Shown here: positions 47,714-57,553 of the stretch, one piece after another
How positions within the stretch are numbered: the stretch's first letter is position 1
How the letters are laid out: each line of letters opens with the position of its first letter
From: Chryseobacterium paludis
GTDB lineage: Bacteria; Bacteroidota; Bacteroidia; Flavobacteriales; Weeksellaceae
Direction of reading: 5' to 3'
NCBI RefSeq assembly: GCF_025403485.1
Contig: NZ_CP099966.1
Coordinates: forward strand, 558,001 to 622,000
Length of the DNA stretch: 64,000 bases
The notes under the pieces: generated by a model
Told to the model about the DNA's origin: nothing
The model's input: only the letters and a program-made list of their open reading frames with translations
The model's database searches: none
Position numbers and translations under genes: made by a program

Positions 47714-47721
47714 TATATTTG
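47714..47721 (+). promoter_or_regulatory. -7 promoter element of the araBDA operon
   Basis: TATATTTG fits the phylum's TAnnTTTG element, 58 bases before the araB ATG. It is preceded by the same 12-base context as the GH3 promoter. Confidence 0.7.
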
Positions 47722-47778
47722 TTTTATTCTCCGATTAAGGAAAATGTAAATATTTATTAAAACTTAATTCATTATAAA

Positions 47779-49479
47779 ATGAAGAAATATGTTATCGGAC
47801 TGGATTATGGTACGGATTCGGTACGTGCAGTGCTGATTGATACAGAAAACGGAGCAGAACTGTCTGCCTCTGTCAGCTACTACCAACGATGGAAGCAGGG
47901 AAAATTCTGTAAACCGGAAGAGAACCAGTTTCGTCAACATCCTTTGGATCATATTGAGGGTTTACAACAAACCATTTCTGATGTGGTAAAAGAAAGTGGA
48001 GTAGCACCAGAATCAATTGTCAGCATTTGTATCGATACCACAGGTTCATCACCGCTTCCTGTAAACAAAGACGGAATAGCATTGTCTTTAACACCTGGAT
48101 TTGAAGAAAATCCCAATGCAATGATGGTTTTATGGAAAGACCATACTTCTATTGATGAGGCTGAAGAAATAAACCATTTGGCAAGAAACTGGGGCGGTGA
48201 AGATTATACCAAATTTGAGGGTGGAATCTATTCCTCCGAATGGTTTTGGGCGAAAATTCTTCACATCAACAGACAGGATGAGAAAGTGAGAAATTCTGCT
48301 TACAGCTGGATGGAACACTGCGATTATATTACTTTTCTGCTTTCCGATCATCAGGATTTGGCAACATTCAAAAGAAGTCGCTGCGCAGCGGGTCACAAAG
48401 CAATGTGGCACGAATCGTGGAGTGGACTGCCGTCAAAAGAGTTTCTCAATCAGTTAGATCCGTCTCTGGCTGAACTTCGTGACAGGTTATATGAAAAAAC
48501 ATATACTTCAGACGAAGTTGCAGGAAATCTAAATCAGGAATGGGCGGAAAAATTAGGCTTGACTACCAATACGGTCATTACAGTGGGAACTTTCGATGCC
48601 CATTCGGGAGCAGTTGGTGCAAAAGTAGAAGAAAATACACTGATCCGTATTATGGGAACCTCTACATGTGATATTATGGTAGCATCCAAAGAAATTATTC
48701 AGGAGAAAACCGTTAAAGGAATCTGTGGACAGGTCAACGGTTCCGTTATTCCGGGCTTGATTGGTCTTGAAGCCGGTCAATCTGCATTTGGTGATGTATT
48801 GGCATGGTACAAAGACATTCTGACTTGGCCTGTTCACAACATTCTGATGAATTCCAATGTGATCGATAACAATCAGAAAGAACTTTTAAAAGAAGAAATA
48901 GAAAATAATCTCATTCGTAACCTTACCTTGGAAGCTGAAAAAATTCCTCTTTCCGAAGCCTTCCCTATTGCGCTGGACTGGATTAACGGACGAAGAACGC
49001 CGGATGCCAATCAGGAACTCAAAGCTGCTATCAATAATCTTTCACTCGGTACAAAAGCACCACATATTTTCAAAGCATTGGTTAATTCCATTTGTTTTGG
49101 TTCGAAAAAAATAGTAGATCGTTTTGAAGAAGAAGGGGTAAGAATCGAAAAAGTAATCGGAATTGGTGGTGTTGCCAGAAAATCCCCGTTTATAATGCAG
49201 ACATTGGCAAACGTTCTTAATATGCCCATCGTCATAGCTGCATCTGACCAGGCTCCAGCTTTGGGAGCAGCGATTTATGCAGCGGTTTCAGCAGGGATTT
49301 ACCCAAATGTTAAGGAAGCAAGCCGGAAAATGGGTTCGGATTTCGAAGCAGAATATTTTCCTCAGGCAGATCAGGTGGAAAATTATGCAGAATTAATGAA
49401 TCAGTATCAGGTTCTCGCCGACTTTACTGAAAACAGTATAAAACTTAAGAATAAGAAATCCAGATCATTGACCAGCTAA
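47779..49479 (+). CDS. araB: ribulokinase
   Basis: A FGGY-family kinase of 566 residues, the size of AraB, phosphorylates L-ribulose. The N-terminal GLDYGTDSVRAVLID, CIDTTGSSPLPV, MEHCDYITFLL, GTFDAHSGAVGAK (catalytic Asp) and IMGTSTCDIM segments are characteristic of ribulokinase rather than xylulokinase. It leads the arabinose operon directly behind a strong promoter and operator. Confidence 0.96.
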   Translation: MKKYVIGLDYGTDSVRAVLIDTENGAELSASVSYYQRWKQGKFCKPEENQFRQHPLDHIEGLQQTISDVVKESGVAPESIVSICIDTTGSSPLPVNKDGIALSLTPGFEENPNAMMVLWKDHTSIDEAEEINHLARNWGGEDYTKFEGGIYSSEWFWAKILHINRQDEKVRNSAYSWMEHCDYITFLLSDHQDLATFKRSRCAAGHKAMWHESWSGLPSKEFLNQLDPSLAELRDRLYEKTYTSDEVAGNLNQEWAEKLGLTTNTVITVGTFDAHSGAVGAKVEENTLIRIMGTSTCDIMVASKEIIQEKTVKGICGQVNGSVIPGLIGLEAGQSAFGDVLAWYKDILTWPVHNILMNSNVIDNNQKELLKEEIENNLIRNLTLEAEKIPLSEAFPIALDWINGRRTPDANQELKAAINNLSLGTKAPHIFKALVNSICFGSKKIVDRFEEEGVRIEKVIGIGGVARKSPFIMQTLANVLNMPIVIAASDQAPALGAAIYAAVSAGIYPNVKEASRKMGSDFEAEYFPQADQVENYAELMNQYQVLADFTENSIKLKNKKSRSLTS

Positions 49480-49501
49480 AAATAATTCAGATTTTTTTTT
49501 A

Positions 49502-49572
49502 GACAGCCATATCCGTCTTCCACACCCAATCTTTTTGCCAGCATAAAAAAGATTTCTGCTCAAGCCTGTCTG
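49502..49572. repeat. intergenic palindromic repeat, copy C (diverged)
   Basis: GACAGCCATATCCG-TCTTCCACACCCAATC and AAAAAAGATTTCTGCTCAAGCCTGTC match the two arms of copies A and B with scattered changes. The outer ends changed together (GACAG with CTGTC), keeping the stem paired. It lies between araB and araD. Confidence 0.6.
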
Positions 49573-49659
49573 TGTGCGATTCATTGTTAAAGTAAATCAA
49601 TAAGAATGGCTTAAATCATCTGTAATTTTTAAAATATTTAATTATTTAATAAAAATAAA

Positions 49660-50358
49660 ATGAGCATCTATAAAGAACTTCAAAGAGAATGTTACGAAGC
49701 CAATATGCAATTGGATGCCTTGAAGCTTGTTGTTTATACATTCGGAAATGTAAGCGCGGTTGACCGTGAAAAAGGAATTTTTGCTATTAAACCAAGCGGT
49801 GTTCCTTATGAGATTCTAAAGCCTGAAGATATGGTGATTTTAGATTACGATGTCAATGTCGTAGAAGGAAAATTAAGGCCGTCATCCGATACCAAAACCC
49901 ATGCTTACCTTTACAAAAATTGGGAAAATATTGGCGGGATTTCACACACGCATGCCATTTATTCGGTAGCCTGGGCACAGGCACAACTGGATATTCCGAT
50001 TTTCGGAACCACACACGCAGACCATTTAACAACGGATATTCCCTGTGCGCCACCAATGCGTGACGATTTAATCGAAGGAAATTACGAATACAATACAGGA
50101 ATCCAGATTCTTGATTGCTTCAAAGAAAAAAAACTGTCTTACGAAGAAGTTGAAATGGTTCTTATCGGAAACCACGGACCATTCACTTGGGGTAAAAATG
50201 CTGATAAAGCCGTTTACAACAGTAAAGTTCTGGAAACTATTGCAGAAATGGCCTATCGCACAAGACAGATCAACCCCGGTGCACCACGCCTGAAAGACTC
50301 ACTTATCAAAAAACATTACGAACGCAAACACGGCAAAAATTCCTATTACGGACAATAA
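49660..50358 (+). CDS. araD: L-ribulose-5-phosphate 4-epimerase
   Basis: A zinc-dependent class II aldolase-like epimerase of 232 residues converts L-ribulose 5-phosphate to D-xylulose 5-phosphate, joining the arabinose and xylose routes. Phosphate-binding GNVSAVDREKG and KPSGVPY, zinc ligands His96 and His98 (ISHTHAIY), THADH and GNHGPF are all present. It lies between araB and araA. Confidence 0.96.
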   Translation: MSIYKELQRECYEANMQLDALKLVVYTFGNVSAVDREKGIFAIKPSGVPYEILKPEDMVILDYDVNVVEGKLRPSSDTKTHAYLYKNWENIGGISHTHAIYSVAWAQAQLDIPIFGTTHADHLTTDIPCAPPMRDDLIEGNYEYNTGIQILDCFKEKKLSYEEVEMVLIGNHGPFTWGKNADKAVYNSKVLETIAEMAYRTRQINPGAPRLKDSLIKKHYERKHGKNSYYGQ

Positions 50359-50378
50359 TTAAAAATTAAAATTAAAAA

Positions 50379-50460
50379 TATCATTTTGGATGAAACTCAC
50401 TGTAGTGAAGAATCTCATTTAAATATAACAAATAGAGATTCCTTATTCTTCGGAATGACA
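50379..50460. repeat. second type of intergenic palindromic repeat
   Basis: The outer arms TATCATTTTGG and TCGGAATGACA and inner arms AATCTC (50411-50416) and GAGATT (50435-50440) give a nested stem-loop. The GAGATTCCTT...GGAATGACA half is a sequence type often seen between flavobacterial genes. It separates araD from araA. Confidence 0.5.
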
Positions 50461-50497
50461 AACTAAATACAGAAAACTATAAACTATCAATTAATAT

Positions 50498-51994
50498 ATG
50501 TTAACACCTCTCAATACCAAAGAAATCTGGTTCATCACCGGAAGCCAGCATTTATATGGGCCTGAAACGTTGGCTCAGGTTGCGGAACACTCGCGGAAAA
50601 TTGTTGAAGCTTTTAATCAGTCTTCATTAATTCCTGTAAAAGTTATTATTAAGCCAACCGTAAAATCAACAGAAGAAATTTTTGAAACATTAACAACAGC
50701 TAATTATGCAGAAAGCTGCATAGGAGTTGTAACCTGGATGCACACGTTTTCACCTGCAAAAATGTGGATTCGCGGACTGACGGCTTTGCGAAAACCAATG
50801 TTGCATTTTCATACACAGTTCAATCAAGATATCCCTTGGTCTACAATGGATATGGATTTTATGAATCTGAATCAGGCTGCTCACGGGGATCGTGAATTTG
50901 GTTTTATGGTAAGCCGTCTTCGGAAAAACAGAAAAATAGTTGTCGGACACTGGGCTGAGGAAAGAGTACAGAAACAAATCGGAGACTGGAGTCGTGTTGC
51001 AGCAGGCTGGGAAGATTGGCAGGGAGCGAAATTTGCCCGTTTTGGAGACAACATGAGATATGTTGCCGTTACAGAAGGTGATAAAGTGGAAGCAGAAACA
51101 AAATTCGGATTTTCAGTTAACACTTGGGGAATCGGAGATTTAGTGAGCATTGTCAATTCTATTGGTGAAGGTGAGGTAAAAACTTTAATGGAAGAATATG
51201 AAGCTTCCTACAAAATGGCAGATTCTTTACTTTCGGGAGGAAGCAATAGAAAATCACTTGAAGCTGCGGCAAGAATAGAACTGGGCTTAGAAAAATTCCT
51301 CAAAGAAGGAGATTTTAAAGGTTTTTCAGACACTTTTGAAGATCTCCATGGTCTGGAGCAGCTTCCCGGGATTGCAGTTCAAAGGTTAATGGAAAAAGGT
51401 TACGGTTTTGCGGGAGAAGGTGACTGGAAAACAGCAGCATTAGTCCGTGCAATGAAAACAATGGGACAGGGTTTGGAAGGCGGAAATGCCTTTATGGAAG
51501 ATTATACTTATCATCTTAATCCTGTAAATCCTTCGGTTTTAGGTTCTCATATGCTGGAAGTCGATCCTGTTTTGGCGGTTGGCAAACCATCTTGTGAAAT
51601 TCATCCGTTGGGAATTGGAGGTAAGGCAGATCCGGTTCGTCTGGTTTTTAGCTCAAGAGGAAATATTGATTCTTTGAATGCTGCCTTAATGGATTTCGGA
51701 AATCATTTCAGACTGTTAATCAACAAAACAAAATCGTTGGAAATTACCGAAGAATTACCACAACTTCCTGTGGCGAGAGTCCTTTGGAAGCCACTACCTG
51801 ATTTGTACACGGCAGCAGAAGCATGGATTCTGGCCGGAGGAGCACATCATACGTGCTATAGTGAAAACATCATTGCAGAACAGTTGGAAGATTTTGCTGA
51901 AATTGCAGGAATTGAATCCCTGGTAATTGATGAAGATACAAAGATTCGTGATTTTAAGAACAATCTTCGCTGGAATGAAATTTATTATCGCTAA
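50498..51994 (+). CDS. araA: L-arabinose isomerase
   Basis: It isomerises L-arabinose to L-ribulose. The 498-residue protein has the AraA opening ([18 protein letters not shown]), [20 protein letters not shown], the metal-site region EDYTYHLNP...[10 protein letters not shown], and late GGAHHTCYS. The length is standard for the family and the enzyme is cytoplasmic and manganese-dependent. GalM follows after 20 bases from its likely ATG. Confidence 0.97.
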   Translation: MLTPLNTKEIWFITGSQHLYGPETLAQVAEHSRKIVEAFNQSSLIPVKVIIKPTVKSTEEIFETLTTANYAESCIGVVTWMHTFSPAKMWIRGLTALRKPMLHFHTQFNQDIPWSTMDMDFMNLNQAAHGDREFGFMVSRLRKNRKIVVGHWAEERVQKQIGDWSRVAAGWEDWQGAKFARFGDNMRYVAVTEGDKVEAETKFGFSVNTWGIGDLVSIVNSIGEGEVKTLMEEYEASYKMADSLLSGGSNRKSLEAAARIELGLEKFLKEGDFKGFSDTFEDLHGLEQLPGIAVQRLMEKGYGFAGEGDWKTAALVRAMKTMGQGLEGGNAFMEDYTYHLNPVNPSVLGSHMLEVDPVLAVGKPSCEIHPLGIGGKADPVRLVFSSRGNIDSLNAALMDFGNHFRLLINKTKSLEITEELPQLPVARVLWKPLPDLYTAAEAWILAGGAHHTCYSENIIAEQLEDFAEIAGIESLVIDEDTKIRDFKNNLRWNEIYYR

Positions 51995-52014
51995 AATTGC
52001 AAATTCCTAAGACA

Positions 52015-53175
52015 ATGAGAAAAACAACTATCAATCTGATTATTATTTTTGCAGTTTTATGTATTTTCGGCTGCAATAAAAAAGAAAACGATCAAAAGAC
52101 ACAATCCCAACACATGGATAATATAAAGGTTTCAAACTACGGAGTGACGGCAAAAGGCGATTCCATAAAAAAATATACCCTAACTAATAAAAACGGGATG
52201 AAGGTGGAAGTCATCAATTTTGGAGGAATTATTACTTCACTCACGGCCCCCGACAGAAACGGGAAATATGAAGACGTCGTTTTAGGATTCACAAAACCTG
52301 AAGGGTATTTCAATGGAAATCCTTATTATTTCGGAGCTTTAATTGGTCGTTATGGGAATAGAATAGCCAATGCAAAATTCACTTTGGAAGGCAAAACTTA
52401 CGAGATTGATAAAAATGATAAACCAAACAGTCTTCACGGTGGAAAAGAAGGTTTCTATACCAAATTCTGGAATATTGAACCTGTAAAAGATGCGAATTTT
52501 CCGACTCTTAAGTTAACTTACACCAGTGCAGATGGCGAAGAAGGTTACCCTGGAAAACTTTTTACAACGGTCTTATATACTTTGACAGATGACAATTCTT
52601 TGGAAATTTCCTATGAAGCAACGACAGATAAATCAACAGTTATTAATCTTACACAACATTCATATTTCAATCTTTCAGGGAATTTCACAAAAGAGGTTAC
52701 CGACCACGAACTACAAATTAATGCGGATAAATTTTTACCTGTAAATGAAACATTGATACCAACGGGTGAACAGAAAGAAGTAAAAGGAAGTCCTTTTGAT
52801 TTCACCGTTTCAAAACCAATCGGAAAAGATATCAATTCAGATGATGACCAGCTAAAAAAAGGAAAAGGTTATGACCACAACTGGATTTTGAACGGTAACG
52901 GAATGAGAAGCATTGCCAAAGTGTACCATCCTGGATCAGGAAGAATAATGGAAGTTCTTACAGACGAACCGGGTGTTCAGTTTTATTCCGGAAATTTTCT
53001 TGATGGAAAGTTTGATACTAAAACAGGAGGGAAAAACGAATTCCGAACTGGCTTTTGTTTAGAAACCCAACATTTTCCGGATTCTCCAAATCAATCTTCT
53101 TTCCCTTCAACAGAGCTTAAGCCGGGACAAAAATATCAGACTAAAACGATTTATAAATTCTCAGTTAAAAAATAG
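52015..53175 (+). CDS. galM: aldose 1-epimerase (mutarotase) lipoprotein
   Basis: From ATG 52015 (a TTG at 51997 would add six codons) the product is 386 residues with lipobox CIFGC and Cys20. It interconverts alpha and beta anomers of free sugars. Catalytic histidines stand in NSLHGG and LTQHSYFNLSG, and the glutamate is in FCLETQHFPDSPN. As a lipoprotein it would act in the periplasm, speeding conversion of sugars released there before uptake by the adjoining symporter, whose gene begins three bases later. Confidence 0.93.
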   Translation: MRKTTINLIIIFAVLCIFGCNKKENDQKTQSQHMDNIKVSNYGVTAKGDSIKKYTLTNKNGMKVEVINFGGIITSLTAPDRNGKYEDVVLGFTKPEGYFNGNPYYFGALIGRYGNRIANAKFTLEGKTYEIDKNDKPNSLHGGKEGFYTKFWNIEPVKDANFPTLKLTYTSADGEEGYPGKLFTTVLYTLTDDNSLEISYEATTDKSTVINLTQHSYFNLSGNFTKEVTDHELQINADKFLPVNETLIPTGEQKEVKGSPFDFTVSKPIGKDINSDDDQLKKGKGYDHNWILNGNGMRSIAKVYHPGSGRIMEVLTDEPGVQFYSGNFLDGKFDTKTGGKNEFRTGFCLETQHFPDSPNQSSFPSTELKPGQKYQTKTIYKFSVKK

Positions 53176-53178
53176 ATT

Positions 53179-54906
53179 ATGGGAAACTTAGCAACGATTG
53201 ATATCATCATATTTCTTGTTTATTTTGTGGTGGTAGCCGGTTACGGAATTTGGATTTATAATAAGAAGAAGTCCGCTGCCACAGGTAGTAAGGATTATTT
53301 TTTGGCAGAAGGCTCACTCACCTGGTGGGCCATTGGTGCCAGTTTGATTGCATCCAATATTTCGGCTGAACAGTTTATCGGGATGAGTGGTGAAGGTTTT
53401 TTTGTGGGGATTGCTGTTGCAGCTTATGAATGGATTGCAGCAATTGCATTGATAATCATCGCCGTCTGGTTCATTCCTATTTATCTTAAAAATAAGATTT
53501 ATACAATGCCTCAATTTCTGGAGACCCGTTATAACAAGTCGGTTTCGTTGATAATGGCTGTATTCTGGCTGTTTTTATATGTAATTGTAAACCTTACCTC
53601 GATTTTATATTTAGGAGCCCTGGCTATAGATACCTTACTTGGAGGAGGGCATTTGCATATTATTATGATCGGGTTGCTGTTGATGGCCTTACTTATCGGT
53701 TTAGGTGGAATGAAGGTGATAGGTTATACTGATGTAATTCAGGTGGCAGTTCTTATCATCGGAGGTTTTGCAACGGTTTACATGGCTCTTCAGATTGTTG
53801 ACCAGAGAATTAACGGAGCTGATGTAGGAAATGCTTTCGCAGGATTTCAAACTTTGATGAATGAAGCACCGCAACACTTTAAGTTAATGCTTGACAAACC
53901 AACGACTACAACGACCACCTTGGCAATGCCTGAAAATCTGAATGTGCAGAAATATGTGGTTCTACCGGGCTTGGCAATGTATTTTGCAGGGCAGTGGATC
54001 GTAAACCTGAATTATTGGGGATGCAACCAGTACATCACACAACGCGCTTTGGGAGCTGATTTAAAAACAGCAAGGACCGGAATTCTGTTCGCAGGATTCT
54101 TGAAGTTATTTATGCCGATTATCGTAATGCTTCCAGGAATTGCAGCGTATGTTTTATACACAAAAGGACATTTACCTGGTTTCAACGGGGTAAAAGACGG
54201 AGCGTATTCGGCGATTTTAGGATTTTTACCTTCGGGATTGAAAGGACTTGCAGTTGCAGCACTTACCGCAGCAATCGTAGCATCTTTGGCAGGAAAAGTA
54301 AACAGTATTTCGACGATTTTCACTTTAGATATTTATAAAAAATACCTGAAAGCAGATGCTACTGAAATCCAGATGGTAAGAACGGGGCGTTGGGCAATAA
54401 TTATTGCAATGGCTGTTGCTTTAGCCTTTACGTGGACTGATGTTTTGGGAATCGGAGGAGAAGGTGGTTTTACATTCATCCAGAAATATACCGGATTTAT
54501 CAGTCCCGGAGTTTTTGCAATGTTCCTTTTGGGAATGTTCTGGAAAAGAACGACAGGAATAGCAGCTTTAGTCGGAGTTATTCTGGGATTCTTACTGGCT
54601 ATTTTCTTCAACAGTTTTGCAGTAGATATTTTTGGGAAAGAAACTTGGCTATACACTGCTTTTACCTATGAAAAATTAGAAAATGGCGTAGTTCATACGA
54701 TTACAGAAATTCCGTTTTTGATTAATATGGGCTGGTCATTCTTTATCACGGTTGCTGTTATGGTGATAATAAGTTTGGCTGGTCCGAAAGTAAATCCAAA
54801 AGCTTTCGCAATAGATGCAACCATGTTTAAAGTAGATTCCAGAACATTGGTTATGATTGTAGTAACAGTTCTTTTACTGACCGCACTTTATGTGAGATTT
54901 TGGTAA
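53179..54906 (+). CDS. SSS-family sodium:sugar symporter, probably for arabinose
   Basis: An inner-membrane solute:sodium symporter of 575 residues with about 14 helices. Marks of the SGLT branch are LAEGSLTWWAIGASLIASNISAEQFIGMSGEGF near 35-70, AGQWIVNLNYWGCNQYITQRALGA and KGLAVAALTAAIVASLAGKVNSISTIFTLDIYKKY. It is encoded right behind galM and araA, so arabinose is the most likely cargo. In Bacteroides thetaiotaomicron the arabinose locus likewise contains a symporter of this class. A strong terminator follows. Confidence 0.93.
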   Translation: MGNLATIDIIIFLVYFVVVAGYGIWIYNKKKSAATGSKDYFLAEGSLTWWAIGASLIASNISAEQFIGMSGEGFFVGIAVAAYEWIAAIALIIIAVWFIPIYLKNKIYTMPQFLETRYNKSVSLIMAVFWLFLYVIVNLTSILYLGALAIDTLLGGGHLHIIMIGLLLMALLIGLGGMKVIGYTDVIQVAVLIIGGFATVYMALQIVDQRINGADVGNAFAGFQTLMNEAPQHFKLMLDKPTTTTTTLAMPENLNVQKYVVLPGLAMYFAGQWIVNLNYWGCNQYITQRALGADLKTARTGILFAGFLKLFMPIIVMLPGIAAYVLYTKGHLPGFNGVKDGAYSAILGFLPSGLKGLAVAALTAAIVASLAGKVNSISTIFTLDIYKKYLKADATEIQMVRTGRWAIIIAMAVALAFTWTDVLGIGGEGGFTFIQKYTGFISPGVFAMFLLGMFWKRTTGIAALVGVILGFLLAIFFNSFAVDIFGKETWLYTAFTYEKLENGVVHTITEIPFLINMGWSFFITVAVMVIISLAGPKVNPKAFAIDATMFKVDSRTLVMIVVTVLLLTALYVRFW

Positions 54907-54925
54907 TTTTAAAAAATATTTGAAA

Positions 54926-54957
54926 ATAGGATGCCATTCTTGGCATCCTATCTTTGT
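54926..54957 (+). terminator. Rho-independent terminator after the symporter
   Basis: ATAGGATGCC and GGCATCCTAT form a perfect ten-base-pair stem with loop ATTCTT, followed by CTTTGTT. It marks the end of araBDA-galM-symporter, so the next two genes are probably separately promoted or reached by read-through. Confidence 0.8.
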
Positions 54958-54996
54958 TAAAAAAATACTAATGATTTTGTAATTTTAAATAAAGTT

Positions 54997-55638
54997 TTGA
55001 AAAAATATCTCCTTTTTATCGATACCGAAACAACAGGAATCCCGAAACGTTGGAATCTGCCTTATTCTGAAACGGACAACTGGCCTTCAGCAGTTCAGGT
55101 TTCATGGATTTTGTATGATGAAAACAGTAAAGAAATTAAAAGAGAGAATTTTTATATTAATGAAGATTTTGAAATCAGTTTACCGTCATTCAAAGTTCAC
55201 AAAATTTCCAGAGAATTTTTAAGCAACAATGGAAAAGCACGAAAGTTTGTTCTACAGAAGCTTTCAAAAGATATTCAGCAATATCATCCGTTAATTACAG
55301 GACATTTTACAGAATTTGATATTCATACGCTAAGCTGTGATTTTTACAGAGCGGGTTTGGAAAATCCTTTTCCTCAAAGTCATTTTTACTGCACGATGCT
55401 AAAAAGCAAAGACTATATTTTAAATCCTCAAGTTTATTATTTTCGTTTGCCACAGCTTTACGATTTCCTTTTTAATGAAAAAATGGAAGACTCTCATGAT
55501 GCTGTGATTGATGCTGAAATGACGGCAAAATGTTTTTTTGAAATTCGTTCTCGCGGAGAGATTTCTGAAGATGAACTTCAGAAAATCCATCACGAAATAG
55601 AATGTAAATTAAAATTTTTAACAGATAAAATGGAATAA
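54997..55638 (+). CDS. DEDDh 3'-5' exonuclease (DNA polymerase III epsilon-like)
   Basis: A 213-residue RNase T/epsilon-type exonuclease has no signal peptide. Exo I reads FIDTETTG (Asp and Glu), Exo II is in GHFTEFDIHTLSCDF, and Exo III is HDAVIDAEMTAKCF, the DEDDh form. It carries no polymerase-interaction tail that I can see. The start is a TTG at 54997, since no in-frame ATG exists upstream of the conserved strand. It lies two bases before the DUF294 gene and shortly after the symporter, an arrangement known beside other SSS transporters. Confidence 0.88.
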   Translation: MKKYLLFIDTETTGIPKRWNLPYSETDNWPSAVQVSWILYDENSKEIKRENFYINEDFEISLPSFKVHKISREFLSNNGKARKFVLQKLSKDIQQYHPLITGHFTEFDIHTLSCDFYRAGLENPFPQSHFYCTMLKSKDYILNPQVYYFRLPQLYDFLFNEKMEDSHDAVIDAEMTAKCFFEIRSRGEISEDELQKIHHEIECKLKFLTDKME

Positions 55639-55640
55639 TC

Positions 55641-57551
55641 ATGACAGAAGAAAAAATTATTTCACTATTAAAAATAACAGAGCCCTTTCTCCTTTTGCCC
55701 GAAACGGTTCTTGCTGAAATCTCCGAAACACTTATTAAAACCGAGTTTTCTAAAGACACGCTGGCTTATCGTCAGGAAGTGACCGAGATGGCGGGTGTAG
55801 ATATTATTTCATCAGGAGAATACGAAACTTTCTTTTTCGATGCTACTGAAAATAAAAGATGTGTTACTAAACACCATTCTCCTTACTGTTTCGGCGGAAT
55901 TTCGGTGGTTCTGAACAGAGTCCGTGCGCTGAAATCAGCCATTGCCAAAAAAGGAACTGTGGTTTATACTTTACCCAGAAAAGAATTTTATGAATTGTGT
56001 AATGCGTACGAAGATTTTTTTCATTATTTTACTTCAGATTTTGGTATAAAAATGCTGGATGAGGAGTTTTCACACTTTGTAAAAACACCCGCAACCTTCG
56101 AAGAAAGTTATTTTGCAGCCGATCAGCTGTATTCCCGGAAAATTGAAGGCATTGCTTATAAAAGTATTGTTTCGTGTGAGGAAAATACACCTGTTTTTGA
56201 AGCTGCCAGACTGATGGCCGCCAATAAGGTAAGCTGTATCTTTATCAAAAATTCGGAAAACAGAGAGATTATTGGTTATGCTACCGATATTACCTTAAGG
56301 GATCGTGTCATCGCCCGTTGTCTGGATTCAAGAACAGCTATTTTAGAGGTAATGGATAATCCGATTGTAAGTATTTCCAGTGATGCCTATTTATATGAAG
56401 CGATTCTGATGATGTTCCAAACCAAATCAAGGTATCTTTTAGTGAAAGATAAAGAAGGATATGTTGGTTTTTTAAGCAGAAACAGGTTGCTGAGCGAGCA
56501 GGCACAAAGTCCTTTGGTGTTTATCCAGTCAGTAAAGCAGGCAGAAAACATCGAAGAGCTCCTCAAAAAATGGAAACAGGTTCCGGATATGATCAATCAG
56601 CTTTTGGGAAGAGGAGTACATGGCGAAATTGCCAGCCAGGTCATTACCACGATTGCCGATACGATAACAGGAAAGGTAATAGAGAAAGTGATAAAAGAAA
56701 TTGGAAATCCACCTGCGAAATTTGCTTTTATTGTTACGGGAAGTGAAGGACGAAAAGAACAGACCCTAAGCACAGATCAGGATAACGGAATCATCTATGA
56801 AGACAAAGGGAATGAGCAGAGAGAAATTGTAAGAGAATATTTTTTAGAATTTGCCAAACGTGTTTCAGATGATCTTAACACCATTGGTTTTGTATACTGT
56901 AAAGGCGGTTTTATGGCAAGTAATCCAAAATGGACCCATTCTCTTTCCCATTGGAAAAGAGATTATGCAAGATGGATAGATGAATCTATACCAGAAAATG
57001 CAATGAAATTTTCTACATTTTTTGATTTCCGTTTTATTTATGGTGAGGAAAATATTGTATGGGAGCTTAAAACTTTTATCAAGGAAAAACTTGTTTCACC
57101 CAACCAGCTGTTTTTTGCACACATTGCAAAAAATGCGCTTCAATATGAGCCTCCTTTGACTTTTTTCAAAAAAATAAAGACTCAAACGATTGGTAAATCA
57201 GAAGTTTTCGATATTAAAACGGCAATGTCTCCAATTGTAGATCTGGTTCGTGTATATGCATTGAAAAATCATCTGGAATTAGAAAATACTGGCGAAAGAA
57301 TGAAGAGACTTACTGAAATTGGAATTTTCACACAACAGCAGTATAACGAAATTCATCAATCTTACTATTATCTGATGGCTCTGCGACTTAAAAATCAGGC
57401 TAATGAGATAAATATTGATAAGAGGCACCCTGACAATTATGTGGATATTAGTAAATTAACCAGAATAGAACGGGTGACATTGATTGAAATTTTCAAAACT
57501 ATTGGCAATTTTCAGTCAGGTATCAAGATGAAATTTATTGGAAGTTTATAA
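55641..57551 (+). CDS. DUF294 nucleotidyltransferase with cyclic-nucleotide-binding-like and CBS domains
   Basis: The 636-residue cytoplasmic protein has four parts. A cNMP-binding-like barrel covers about 1-140, a CBS pair about 165-290 (IVSCEENTPVFEAARLM, LRDRVIARC), a putative nucleotidyltransferase domain about 300-440 with GSEGRKEQTLSTDQDNG, and a DUF294 C-terminal substrate-binding domain about 470-620. The GS...D-x-D pattern resembles GlnD-type uridylyltransferases. A regulatory protein that senses nucleotides and modifies a partner is a reasonable guess. It follows the exonuclease after two bases and converges on the second Nudix regulator, with only two bases between the stops. Confidence 0.9.
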   Translation: MTEEKIISLLKITEPFLLLPETVLAEISETLIKTEFSKDTLAYRQEVTEMAGVDIISSGEYETFFFDATENKRCVTKHHSPYCFGGISVVLNRVRALKSAIAKKGTVVYTLPRKEFYELCNAYEDFFHYFTSDFGIKMLDEEFSHFVKTPATFEESYFAADQLYSRKIEGIAYKSIVSCEENTPVFEAARLMAANKVSCIFIKNSENREIIGYATDITLRDRVIARCLDSRTAILEVMDNPIVSISSDAYLYEAILMMFQTKSRYLLVKDKEGYVGFLSRNRLLSEQAQSPLVFIQSVKQAENIEELLKKWKQVPDMINQLLGRGVHGEIASQVITTIADTITGKVIEKVIKEIGNPPAKFAFIVTGSEGRKEQTLSTDQDNGIIYEDKGNEQREIVREYFLEFAKRVSDDLNTIGFVYCKGGFMASNPKWTHSLSHWKRDYARWIDESIPENAMKFSTFFDFRFIYGEENIVWELKTFIKEKLVSPNQLFFAHIAKNALQYEPPLTFFKKIKTQTIGKSEVFDIKTAMSPIVDLVRVYALKNHLELENTGERMKRLTEIGIFTQQQYNEIHQSYYYLMALRLKNQANEINIDKRHPDNYVDISKLTRIERVTLIEIFKTIGNFQSGIKMKFIGSL

Positions 57552-57553
57552 AC

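Noticed and set aside
49502..50460. CRISPR-like repeats in the ara operon
   Set aside because: The repeats are single, palindromic, diverged copies of two kinds without regular spacers or cas genes.
54907..55638. Exonuclease as the last gene of the araBDA-galM-symporter operon
   Set aside because: A perfect ten-base-pair terminator lies between the symporter and the exonuclease, so simple co-transcription cannot be assumed.
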